From Chloroflexota bacterium (lineage in GTDB: Bacteria; Chloroflexota; Anaerolineae; Anaerolineales; Villigracilaceae), in contig JACRBL010000013.1 of NCBI GenBank assembly GCA_016234485.1, positions 39,411 through 103,410 of the forward strand: a stretch of 64,000 nt of DNA, in the 5' to 3' direction. The notes under the pieces were generated by a model. It did not search any database. It was not told where the DNA came from and saw nothing but the letters and a program-made list of their open reading frames with translations. Each line of letters opens with the position of its first letter. Within the stretch, counting starts at the first letter, position 1. The translations under genes were made by a program, and so were the position numbers. Of the stretch, positions 57,399-64,000 are shown piece after piece.

Positions 57399-58024
57399 TA
57401 TTCTTCTCCTTGCGCGTCCACCGACGGCTCGTCCACTTTCACGCGGGCAAAGGCCTTGACCTGAACCATGCGCTCATCAGGTGCGTGGGTCGGGTAATAC
57501 GTCAACGCCTTATGCGGACAGGCACGCGCACACGCGGGTCCTTGCGGGTCGAAATAGCACAGGTCGCATTTGAGCGCCACCTTGCGTTGGCCGATGCTCC
57601 ACGCCAGCAGGGAGAGGTACCCCTGCGTGTTCATTTCGCGCAGATACATCGGCTCGGATTGATAGGGCGTGTTGACGTAGGAATACTGCCCGATGTCGAA
57701 ACCCAGCACGGGGATGGGCGAGCCACCTGGCAGGATCACGCCAAACGGACAAGCCAGCCCGCACATCTTGCAACCGATACACAACCCCTCGTTGAGTTGC
57801 ACAGTATGGTCTTTCATCACGATGGCCTTCACAGGGCAGACCGTCGCGCAGGGCGAATCGTCACATTGGCGGCATTGCATCGGCATCGTGCCATCGGGCG
57901 TGTTGGTGACGACGAGACGTGGATACGCCTGCAAGCCCATCCTGCGATGGTTTTCCACACAGGCGGCCTGACAGGCAAAACAACCGATGCAACGACTTGA
58001 ATCGGCAAGCACAAAACCGTTCAT
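57398..58024 (-). CDS. hyfA: HyfA/HycB-like four-cluster ferredoxin subunit
   Basis: A 208-residue Fe-S protein with four [4Fe-4S] motifs: CIGCFACQAAC (near residue 12), CRQCDDSPCATVCP (near 50), CIGCKMCGLACP (near 81) and CDLCYFDPQGPACARACP (near 150). In formate hydrogenlyase this subunit connects the dehydrogenase to the hydrogenase. It is the first gene of the operon. The ATG at 58024 has GGAG six bases upstream. The Cys spacing in the second and fourth motifs is the usual extended type. Confidence 0.92.
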   Translation of the reverse strand: MNGFVLADSSRCIGCFACQAACVENHRRMGLQAYPRLVVTNTPDGTMPMQCRQCDDSPCATVCPVKAIVMKDHTVQLNEGLCIGCKMCGLACPFGVILPGGSPIPVLGFDIGQYSYVNTPYQSEPMYLREMNTQGYLSLLAWSIGQRKVALKCDLCYFDPQGPACARACPHKALTYYPTHAPDERMVQVKAFARVKVDEPSVDAQGEE

Positions 58025-58406
58025 ACCGTCTCCTGTTTCAAGAGAAGGGAACTGGCGAACCTTTTCATCCACTGCGCCTCCGTTCTCTCCAAAACGTCGG
58101 GCACCTCCATCCTTTGGCGTGGACGAACCGGTCAAACAATCCACCCTATTTGTTGTAAGTTATTTCATTTTTATTCTATGATGTTCCATCCTTAAAGACA
58201 ATCAAATCATGATCTACGTCATACGAGACTGGATTTACAAACCTGGCCATTGAGTGATTCGCCCCAATCCCGACCTTTCGGCGGCCGCGCTTTCAATGAA
58301 CATTCGCGGCCGTTTAGGGATTTTCCGATTAAAAGAAATCGCGCGCCTCCCTTATTTGGGATGGCGCGCAAGTAAAAAAACGCAGCGCAGTGAACGCGGT
58401 AGCGGA
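58025..58406. other. 382-base gene-free region between rarD and hyfA
   Basis: It contains the leader and probable promoter of the hyf operon (58173-58201) and, nearer rarD, two strong GC-rich hairpins: CGGCCGCG...CGCGGCCG at 58282-58312 and GCGCGCC-T-CCC...GGG-A-TGGCGCGC at 58341-58369. The second is followed by AAGTAAAAAAA on the plus strand, so on the minus strand an A/T-rich tract precedes it. I see no ORF with a ribosome binding site and no tRNA. Confidence 0.6.
58173..58201 (-). promoter_or_regulatory. candidate sigma-70 promoter of the hyf operon
   Basis: On the minus strand TTGTCT (58201-58196) and TAGAAT (58178-58173) are 17 bases apart. Transcription would start near 58166, leaving a leader of about 140 bases before hyfA. 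I looked for a sigma-54 motif, as used by fhl promoters, and found none. Confidence 0.4.
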
Positions 58407-59306
58407 CTACCCCTCCCCCAACTCGGGAATCGGCTCGGCCGCTGCGCGGTGGGCGAGATAATTCTCCACCCAAAAGATGACGAGCGCCAGCCAGACGATG
58501 CTGAAACCGATCAAGTGTGAACGGTCAAAAGGTTCCTTGTAGATGAATACGCCAATGAGGAACTGCAATGTGGGCGCGATATATTGAAGGATGCCCACCA
58601 TCGTCAAGGGAATCTGCTTCGCGGCAGACGCGAACATCAACAAAGGAATGGTGGTGACAATGCCCGCGCCCGCGAGCAGCAGGTCAACGGTTGCCCCCTC
58701 ATGCAGGAAAGCGCCTTCGCCCGTCGAATTTACGAAGAGCAGGTAAATCAACGCAGCGGGGAAGACCATCGCCGTCTCGAGTGTGAGGCCGTAGAGCGAA
58801 CCAAGCGGCGCCAGCTTTTTGACAAGGCCGTAGATGCCGAAGGAGAACGCCAGCGAGAGCGCGATCCACGGCAGGCGGCCATAAACGTAGGTCAGGTAAA
58901 AGACGCCGATCGCGGCCAACGCGACAGGAATCCACTGGGCGAGACGCAAACGTTCGCGCAGGAAGATGACGCCGAGTAGCACGCTCAAGAGCGGGTTGAT
59001 AAAGTAACCGAGGCTGGTCTCCACGATAAAGCCCGCGTTGACGCCCCACACATACACAAGCCAGTTAATGGAAAGCAAAACGCCCGCCAGGGCATACGTC
59101 CCAACCGTCTTGGGGTGGAAGGCCACGGCGCGAAAGTCCTGCCATTGTTTCGTCAACAGGATAAACAGGATGAGAACGATGAACGACCAACTGATACGAT
59201 GTCCAATAACTTGGAGGGCGGGAACGACATGCAGAAACTTCCAATAAATGGGAAAGAACCCCCACAGCACATACGCGCCGATACCGTACAAAATACCTTT
59301 TTTCAT
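58407..59306 (-). CDS. rarD: RarD-type EamA-family transporter
   Basis: A 299-residue membrane protein with ten helices in two EamA repeats. MKKGILYGIGAYVLWGFFPIYWK at the N-terminus, the HRISWS motif near residue 37 and ETSLGYFINPLLSVLLG near 97 are characteristic of RarD. Family members export metabolites or drugs; the name comes from chloramphenicol sensitivity in Pseudomonas, but the substrate is not established. AAGGAG precedes the ATG at 59306. It appears to be transcribed alone. Confidence 0.9.
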   Translation of the reverse strand: MKKGILYGIGAYVLWGFFPIYWKFLHVVPALQVIGHRISWSFIVLILFILLTKQWQDFRAVAFHPKTVGTYALAGVLLSINWLVYVWGVNAGFIVETSLGYFINPLLSVLLGVIFLRERLRLAQWIPVALAAIGVFYLTYVYGRLPWIALSLAFSFGIYGLVKKLAPLGSLYGLTLETAMVFPAALIYLLFVNSTGEGAFLHEGATVDLLLAGAGIVTTIPLLMFASAAKQIPLTMVGILQYIAPTLQFLIGVFIYKEPFDRSHLIGFSIVWLALVIFWVENYLAHRAAAEPIPELGEG

Positions 59307-59417
59307 TTTTCTCCTTGACTACGACTTCACTCTCCGAAAACCCCGAATTCAGACGAGGGATGCGAGTATTCCAATAAAATAAACTTGGATCGCGGGCTTC
59401 ACATCCGCAACCGTTTT

Positions 59418-60248
59418 TTACAACTTCCGCAAATACCACCTGCCCGAAACCACTTCCTCCACGTCGCGGGCAAAATCGCCTGCAGTCGGATAGCGCTCGT
59501 TGGGATCCTTGGCCATCGACTTGCCCACCACTTCCTGCCAGACGGAAGGAATGTTCTGCCCGATCGTCCGCACATCGGGGATCGGCCTGTTCACGTGCGC
59601 GTTGATCAGTGCAGTGGTGGAATCGGCGGCAAACGGCAGTTGCCCCGTCAACAGACGATAGAGCACAACGCCCAACGCGTAGATGTCGGCGCGGCCATCC
59701 ACGATCGCGCCCGTCACCTGCTCCGGACTCATGAAGGCAGGCGTACCCACCATCCACTCCCCCTCATCGTCCGCGATGGACTTCGATTTGGCGATGCCGA
59801 AATCGGAGAGAAAGGCTTCGCCCGCGGAATCGAACAGGATGTTGGACGGCTTGATATCGCGGTGCACAATTCCGCGCGCGTGCGCCGCATCCAACGCGCT
59901 GGCTACACGCTTGAAGATGCGCGCGGCTTCGTTCAGTTTCACTTCGCCTTTTTTGAGTTGGTCTTCGAGCGAACCGCCCTTCATGTAACGCATCACAATG
60001 TAGGGTTGCTGTCCGTGCCAGCCGAAATCATAGACGGGGACAATGTTCGGGTGTTCGAGCGCGGCGATCACTTCGGCTTCGCGCTGAAAAAATTCGCGGT
60101 ACACGGGTTCGAGCGTGTGGCTATACATCAACACCTTCACCACCACCTGGCGTTGAATATACGGATCGCGCGCCAGGTAGATCAATCCCATGCCGCCGAC
60201 GGCGAGTTCGTTCTCAATTTCGTAACGACCGATTTTTTCGTCAGGCAT
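59418..60248 (-). CDS. serine/threonine protein kinase, catalytic domain only
   Basis: A 276-residue Hanks-type kinase. The glycine loop is LAVGGMGLIY, the ATP-binding lysine is Lys38 in VVVKVL, the catalytic loop is HRDIKPSN, the Mg loop is DFGIAKS and the activation segment ends in GTPAFMSPEQV. All catalytic residues are present. There is no membrane helix, PASTA or other sensor domain, so it is a soluble minimal kinase. The start ATG at 60248 has GGGAA upstream. It lies two bases downstream of the DUF2203 gene, and the two are probably co-transcribed. Confidence 0.92.
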   Translation of the reverse strand: MPDEKIGRYEIENELAVGGMGLIYLARDPYIQRQVVVKVLMYSHTLEPVYREFFQREAEVIAALEHPNIVPVYDFGWHGQQPYIVMRYMKGGSLEDQLKKGEVKLNEAARIFKRVASALDAAHARGIVHRDIKPSNILFDSAGEAFLSDFGIAKSKSIADDEGEWMVGTPAFMSPEQVTGAIVDGRADIYALGVVLYRLLTGQLPFAADSTTALINAHVNRPIPDVRTIGQNIPSVWQEVVGKSMAKDPNERYPTAGDFARDVEEVVSGRWYLRKL

Positions 60249-60250
60249 TT

Positions 60251-60634
60251 TTATTCCCAATCAATCCATTTTCGGCCAGAAAATCCAGACTCGAGTTCAT
60301 GCCAGAATTGGACGCGGTCCTCGCCAAACTTCCAGCAAAGATAAACGATGCGGTCTTCGTACAGCGCGGGAAAGTCAATCAACCCCGCCGATAAATCCTT
60401 CACTTCAATACCCATGTCATTGATTTGATGAAGGAGATAATCAAGTCTATCGAAATCGGGCAGGATCTTGCTGAGCGCGGGATTACCGCCATTGCCCGCC
60501 GTCGCCTGCGCCACCGCCCACAACTCGGGCTGGTGGATGCGAATCCGCTCCGAGATTTCCATCAACTCGCGAATCATCGGGCGGACGATGGTTAATGTCT
60601 CGTTGGCTTCTCTGAACGTAAAATAATGTGGCAT
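60251..60634 (-). CDS. DUF2203 family protein
   Basis: A 127-residue soluble protein of the DUF2203 family. YFTFREANETLTIVRPMIREL at the N-terminus is typical, and so are the helical middle and the C-terminal strands GLIDFPAL and VYLCWKFGEDRVQFWHELESGF. No activity is known. The ATG at 60634 gives the family length. It forms a two-gene unit with the protein kinase. Its start lies 54 bases from the divergent hydrolase gene. Confidence 0.8.
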   Translation of the reverse strand: MPHYFTFREANETLTIVRPMIRELMEISERIRIHQPELWAVAQATAGNGGNPALSKILPDFDRLDYLLHQINDMGIEVKDLSAGLIDFPALYEDRIVYLCWKFGEDRVQFWHELESGFSGRKWIDWE

Positions 60635-60687
60635 GGGGCGAGTATACTCGAAAGCATTGCACAACTGAAAAGGTCTGGATAGACAAA

Positions 60688-61572
60688 ATGGCAACTCCCC
60701 TCCGACATCCCAACACTCCACCCAGTTTTCAGTACGAGGATTTCCACCTGCCCAATACGCGCCTGCATACGGTGAAGTCTGGCGCTGGGCCGCCGCTCAT
60801 CATTGTGCCAGCCGCGGTGTCGCTCATCCGTCAGTGGTTGCCGCTGACGCAATTCATGGGGCAACGCTTCACCGCGCATTTCTTTGAGTTACCTGGGCAC
60901 GGCGGTTCCACGCCGTATCCCGTGCCGTTCGCCAGTCAACTCGTTCCAAAGACGGTGGAAGCGCTGGCCGATACGCTGGGCTACGAACGCTTCAGCCTGA
61001 TGGGTTTCTCGTTTGGCGGTCTGCTGGCCTTGCGAACCATCGAGCATTTGCAGGATCGCATCGAAAGGGTGATCCTGCTCTCGCCAGCAGTCAGCCAGCG
61101 CGCGCTGAAATATTCCGCGCCGCATCGGATGATCTACCGCGCCATGGCACGCACGCTCATGCGCCCACGCGTCCAACGGGCGGTTCACCGCGTCCTCCAG
61201 ACCGAACGGCTGGAAGTTCCCCTGCTTCTCGGCATCAGCAAATTTAGCAAGGTGAAGCGAAGCATCCTCGAAAGCAAAAACGCGCTGAAGATTCCCCTGT
61301 CCACGCTGGATGTGTTGTCCTACACGCTGGATGAAATCTTTCGCATGGAATACCGCTCGCCAAACGGCGCGTTCCAAATCCCCTGCTTCTTCGGCATGTC
61401 CGTCAATGACGACCTGTTGCGCTACGACGTGACCGCGGCCATCGTCCGCAATCTTTTTTCCGACCTGACCATCCGCTCCTTCACGCATCCCTACCACCAG
61501 CCGCCTCACCCTCCGACCTTTGAATGGCTCGTGCGGGACTTCGGCTCTTTTCTGGATATTTTGGAAAGATAA
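60688..61572 (+). CDS. alpha/beta hydrolase
   Basis: A 294-residue hydrolase of the alpha/beta fold. The strand LIIVPAAVS and the following FFELPGHGGS loop are typical. The nucleophile elbow is GFSFGG (near residue 115), with Ser as catalytic residue. The acid is probably in the MSVNDDLL segment near 250 and the His in HPYHQPPH near 270. No signal peptide is present. The substrate is unknown. It is divergent from the DUF2203/kinase pair and ends next to a terminator for the HMA gene. Confidence 0.8.
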   Translation: MATPLRHPNTPPSFQYEDFHLPNTRLHTVKSGAGPPLIIVPAAVSLIRQWLPLTQFMGQRFTAHFFELPGHGGSTPYPVPFASQLVPKTVEALADTLGYERFSLMGFSFGGLLALRTIEHLQDRIERVILLSPAVSQRALKYSAPHRMIYRAMARTLMRPRVQRAVHRVLQTERLEVPLLLGISKFSKVKRSILESKNALKIPLSTLDVLSYTLDEIFRMEYRSPNGAFQIPCFFGMSVNDDLLRYDVTAAIVRNLFSDLTIRSFTHPYHQPPHPPTFEWLVRDFGSFLDILER

Positions 61573-61603
61573 AAAAACTCCCCGCATCTTTCTCGACGGG
61601 GAG
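61571..61603 (-). terminator. rho-independent terminator of the HMA gene
   Basis: On the minus strand CTCCCCG and CGGGGAG pair around a 12-base loop, and seven Ts follow (61577-61571). It lies 13 bases past the HMA stop and overlaps the end of the convergent hydrolase gene. Confidence 0.85.
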
Positions 61604-61615
61604 GCGGGTCGCTCG

Positions 61616-61828
61616 CTACGCAGGGACGGCGGTGTAACCCTTGCGTTTCACCGCGTCCACGATCAGCTCCTCGGTGAGTTTGGATTCATCGTACTCAACC
61701 ACCATCGCCAGCTTATGATAACTGGCATTGATCTCTTTTACGCCATCGAGGGAGTCTTCGAGACTCTCCAGTTTCATGGCGCAGTTGGAGCAGAACATAT
61801 CGGCGACGCGGAAGGTTTGTTTTTTCAT
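61616..61828 (-). CDS. heavy-metal-associated (HMA) domain protein
   Basis: A 70-residue metallochaperone-like protein with one ferredoxin-fold HMA domain. The metal site is MFCSNC at residues 11-16 (normally MxCxxC), and the C-terminal KRKGYTAV strand is typical of CopZ and MerP-type domains. AGGAG lies six bases before the ATG. The neighbours are a TauE/DsbD-like membrane protein with a cupredoxin tail and YHS proteins, so copper is the most likely metal. It is followed by a strong terminator. Confidence 0.88.
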   Translation of the reverse strand: MKKQTFRVADMFCSNCAMKLESLEDSLDGVKEINASYHKLAMVVEYDESKLTEELIVDAVKRKGYTAVPA

Positions 61829-61850
61829 TGGTTCTCCTGGGAACAGGAAA

Positions 61851-61941
61851 ACCTGACATGTCTCCGTAGCAGTCTGATGATTATGGCCGCTGTCCACGCG
61901 AGGAGCGAGGAAAGCAACGGCGCGGATGAGACATGTCAGGT
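61851..61941. repeat. 91-base element with 13-bp terminal inverted repeats
   Basis: ACCTGACATGTCT (61851-61863) and AGACATGTCAGGT (61929-61941) are perfect inverted copies flanking 65 bases that have no ORF. It overlaps the end of the TauE-like gap and the HMA leader. It is unlike the other repeat families and could be a miniature inverted-repeat element. Confidence 0.6.
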
Positions 61942-61952
61942 TTCTGTCGAGT

Positions 61953-63170
61953 CTACTCAAACACGATCTGCCCCGTGTACATTCCCATCGAGCAGGTGAA
62001 GAAGAGTTTCGAACCTGCGGGCTGGGCGGGGATGGTCACTTGCACTGTGCCAGTGGTGGGAAGGAGTTGATAGTAGTCCAACGCGGGGATGATGAAGTCG
62101 CGCGAACAGGAGCGGGTGTCGTTGGTGACGAGGTTTAGGGTCAGGGCTTTGTTTGCAGAGGCTTTGAGCGTGGCGGGGAAGTATCCGTTGTTTTCCACGT
62201 TGAGGAGGAGTTCGCCGTCCACGGCGGAGGGAGAGGCCACGGAGACTGAGTCGCTGGGTTGGGCAAACCAGCCGCGGGTCAGGTTTTGAAACGAGAGGGG
62301 GGAGCCCATCAGGTTGAGGCCGCCGTCCAATGTCACGAATCCCAAAATCAAAACAACAACCGCGACGAATCGCATGAAGAATTTTTCGAGACGCGCGCCG
62401 AGTTCGGTGGTCAAATAGGCGATGACGAAGAAAACGGGACTCGTGCCGAGGGTGAAGGCGAGCATGAGCGCCGCGCCCATCAGCGCGCTGCCTGTGCCGA
62501 GGGCGGTGGCCATCATGGCTTGCGTCACGCCGCAGGGGATGAAGACGGTGAGCAGGCCGAGGAAGATGGGCGTGGCGGTGTCTGTGCCTTTAGCGGTGCG
62601 GCGGATGTAGCGCGTGATGAATTTGGGCGGCTCGATATTAAAGTAGCGAAAGATCGGATGGACGTTGAACATGCGCAGGGCGTTGCCGATCATGAAGATG
62701 CCGATGGCGACCATCAACAGGGCGCGGGTAAGAGGGCTGAGGGTGAGGAAGGAACCGAGCCAGCCAAGCAGAGCGCCGAGCAGGGTGTAGGCAATCAGTT
62801 TCGCGGCAAGAAAGAGGAGAATCGGAATGGCGGAGCTGGCGCGGGGAATCTCGGGGGCGACTTTGATTTTTTTCCCATGCCTTATCAAATGACCGGGCGC
62901 GGGCCGCGCGAGGTAATCCTGTTCGATCTGATGCGCGAGCGAGGAAGCCAGCAAGCCGCCCTGCACCGCGAGGCAGCTCAATCCACCCGTGGTGATGCCC
63001 GTGACGAACGCGACCATCAATTGAGTCAACGCGCCCGAATCGGCGGCGACGTCAATGGAATTGGATTGGGGTTGGAAGGCGACCAGCGCGATGGCAATCG
63101 CCACCAGTAAAACGCCGAGCATTACGATAACGACAGGGTCAACGGAGGGGTTTTGTTTTTTATAAGTCAT
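61953..63170 (-). CDS. TauE/DsbD-like membrane protein with C-terminal cupredoxin-like domain
   Basis: A 405-residue membrane protein. A first helix (about 13-32) is followed by a six-helix bundle of the sulfite exporter TauE/SafE and cytochrome-biogenesis type, with GLSCLAVQGG near residue 62 and FIPCGVTQAMMATALG near 210, each carrying a conserved Cys. The C-terminal 110 residues look like an extracytoplasmic cupredoxin domain ending FFTCSMGMYTGQIVF, with Cys, Met and probably other metal ligands. The likely role is copper trafficking or thiol/metal transfer across the membrane. It is upstream of the HMA gene and downstream of YHS genes on the same strand. Confidence 0.82.
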   Translation of the reverse strand: MTYKKQNPSVDPVVIVMLGVLLVAIAIALVAFQPQSNSIDVAADSGALTQLMVAFVTGITTGGLSCLAVQGGLLASSLAHQIEQDYLARPAPGHLIRHGKKIKVAPEIPRASSAIPILLFLAAKLIAYTLLGALLGWLGSFLTLSPLTRALLMVAIGIFMIGNALRMFNVHPIFRYFNIEPPKFITRYIRRTAKGTDTATPIFLGLLTVFIPCGVTQAMMATALGTGSALMGAALMLAFTLGTSPVFFVIAYLTTELGARLEKFFMRFVAVVVLILGFVTLDGGLNLMGSPLSFQNLTRGWFAQPSDSVSVASPSAVDGELLLNVENNGYFPATLKASANKALTLNLVTNDTRSCSRDFIIPALDYYQLLPTTGTVQVTIPAQPAGSKLFFTCSMGMYTGQIVFE

Positions 63171-63239
63171 TATGCCTCTTTAAGGTTTTTTAAATAATAA
63201 TTCTTCAAAATATACCACCAAACATGGTTGTGTTTGCGA

Positions 63240-63446
63240 TTAATCTTCCTCGAGGGGATGTTCCACATCGCTTGCCATGAAAGCATCAGGGTCATTCTCG
63301 AAGACGCGCAGGCAGGCGCGCGTGCAGAAATAGATTTGCTCGCCGCGATAGTCCGCGCTGGGATATTTGGATGTGTCTTTAATTTTGCCGCCGCAGGCGG
63401 TTTTGAATTCGGGTTCGGCGGGAATGTTTGCTTGATTCTGATCCAC
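63240..63446 (-). CDS. YHS-domain-like small protein
   Basis: A protein of about 68 residues with a TACGGKI turn and the pair FCTRAC, followed by FENDPDAF, which corresponds to the YHS metal-binding fold (CGM...YFCSxxC...F..P). The start is probably GTG at 63446 with AAGGAAAA seven bases upstream; another GTG at 63482 would add 12 basic residues. It is somewhat divergent from the YHS consensus. It belongs to the metal cluster. Confidence 0.7.
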   Translation of the reverse strand: MDQNQANIPAEPEFKTACGGKIKDTSKYPSADYRGEQIYFCTRACLRVFENDPDAFMASDVEHPLEED

Positions 63447-63583
63447 GATTATTTTCCTTGTTTTTTCAATAAAGAATTTCACTCCAGGTTAATATCTGGT
63501 TTTTTGACTTGAAAAATATGCCGATAGCGTAGATCGCATTGACGAGGCGTGCGAGCGATTTTCAGCCTGCCGCGACATAAGAA

Positions 63584-63610
63584 AGTGGCCTATCTTTTGG
63601 ACAGGCCACT
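63584..63610 (-). terminator. terminator after the YHS gene
   Basis: AGTGGCCT and AGGCCACT form an eight-base stem around an 11-base loop. On the minus strand it is followed by TTTCTTATG. It is placed 17 bases after the YHS stop. Confidence 0.7.
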
Positions 63611-63627
63611 CAAGAAGAGAAGAGACG

Positions 63628-63807
63628 CTAATGCTGATGCGTTTGCTCGTCGGCCTTGCCGAGATACTTCTCAGGCTCCTTGTCGAAAGATTTCTTACAG
63701 CCGAGCGAGCAGAAGTAGTAGGTCTGTCCATTGTATTCGGATGTGCCTGCCGCGCTGGCGGGGTCAATGTCCATGCCGCAGACGGGATCGTGTACTGTGG
63801 TTGTCAT
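63628..63807 (-). CDS. YHS domain protein
   Basis: A 59-residue protein consisting of one YHS domain: DPVCGMDIDP at residues 7-16, then YNGQTYYFCSLGC near 25-37 and FDKEPEKYL. These domains bind copper or other soft metals and are common next to CopA-type ATPases. The His-rich tail THQH may add ligands. The ATG at 63807 has AAGGAG nine bases upstream. It is the clearest member of the metal-handling cluster. Confidence 0.9.
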   Translation of the reverse strand: MTTTVHDPVCGMDIDPASAAGTSEYNGQTYYFCSLGCKKSFDKEPEKYLGKADEQTHQH

Positions 63808-63884
63808 AGGTTGGTCTCCTTTGGTCTGATTCTCAAGCATTATCGTCATCTTGAATAGGGCCAAATTGCCCATATCGAGAAGGC

Positions 63885-64000
63885 TTACATCCTCATCGCC
63901 ATCGGGAGTACGAACAAGTAGATGTTCATTGCGGTGAGGATGACCATCAACACCGCGTAAGGCGCGAAGGTCGCCCAGGATTTTCCGTCGGGATGATTCA
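63885..64000 (-). CDS. C-terminal end of a membrane protein, cut by the window edge
   Basis: An open frame enters from the window end and stops with TAA at 63885-63887. The visible 38 residues include HPDGKSWATFAPYA, then a single hydrophobic helix (VLMVILTAMNIYLFVLPM) and the end AMRM. The position just upstream of the YHS gene on the same strand suggests membership in the metal cluster. The rest of the protein is outside the window, so its family cannot be named. Confidence 0.5.
   Translation of the reverse strand, partial: NHPDGKSWATFAPYAVLMVILTAMNIYLFVLPMAMRM

Noticed and set aside
40779..58024. Simple call as formate hydrogenlyase
   Set aside because: The only formate-dehydrogenase-like subunit lacks the catalytic residues and the C-terminal domain, and NuoE/F-like subunits are present.
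58025..58406. Sigma-54 promoter with an FhlA-type site before hyfA
   Set aside because: No TGGCAC-N5-TTGCA match is visible on the minus strand; a sigma-70-like pair fits better.
1..64000. tRNA, rRNA or riboswitch genes
   Set aside because: I looked at the gene-free gaps for cloverleaf ends, GTTCGA-type T-loops and known conserved cores and saw none; most gaps are filled with palindromic repeats.

Overview
The window looks like a high-GC, largely co-oriented chromosome segment from an anaerobic or facultatively anaerobic bacterium. I would place it in the Chloroflexota, probably Anaerolineae. That placement is an inference from the duplicated NuoM in complex I, the Hdr/Mvh and Etf-linked Fe-S oxidoreductases, the Hyf-type hydrogenase, and the dense short palindromic intergenic repeats. 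There is no rRNA or marker gene here to prove it. No database search was possible; all calls come from reading translations and motifs.

Layout. Positions 1-5785 hold mixed housekeeping genes: the end of an MFS transporter, a GrpB-family protein, a membrane-anchored unknown, an esterase, a GNAT acetyltransferase and murE. Positions 5886-17767 (minus strand) encode the membrane part of the respiratory machinery: nuoA, then nuoHJKLMMN, then the F0 genes atpZ-like, atpB, atpE and an atpF fused to the tail of atpH. NuoB-G, NuoI and all F1 subunits are absent from the window. Positions 17902-23007 carry a membrane unknown, a tandem-GGDEF protein coupled to a lectin/glucanase-like protein, and two UbiA-type prenyltransferases.

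Positions 23245-39777 (plus strand) form an electron-transfer island: a soluble HdrD-like Fe-S protein, EtfBA, a membrane HdrDE-like/Etf:quinone oxidoreductase, a three-gene two-component system, HdrCBA, and MvhD plus [NiFe]-hydrogenase small and large subunits with a maturation protease. Positions 40779-58024 (minus strand) form a roughly 17 kb hydrogenase locus: hyfABCDEFGHI-hycH-hycI, followed by an HndB-like protein, NuoE-like and NuoF-like proteins and a formate-dehydrogenase-like subunit. That last subunit lacks the catalytic Cys/Sec-His pair, the distal cluster motif and the C-terminal pterin domain. The locus is therefore better read as an NAD(P)H- or ferredoxin-linked, membrane-bound, ion-pumping hydrogenase than as a formate hydrogenlyase.

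Positions 58407-64000 hold RarD, a Ser/Thr kinase, a DUF2203 protein, an alpha/beta hydrolase and a metal (probably copper) handling cluster with an HMA chaperone, a TauE/DsbD-like membrane protein with a cupredoxin tail, two YHS proteins and a cut-off membrane protein.

Inferred joint function: Etf and the membrane Fe-S oxidoreductases connect acyl-CoA-type oxidation with quinones. HdrABC-MvhADG would couple H2 to ferredoxin and another acceptor by flavin-based bifurcation. Hyf plus NuoEF-like subunits would make or use H2 while pumping ions, and complex I and ATP synthase close the circuit. Eleven copies of one palindromic repeat, three of them with a nested 27-bp insert, and several locus-specific iterated-word palindromes punctuate the operons between 18.5 and 53 kb.
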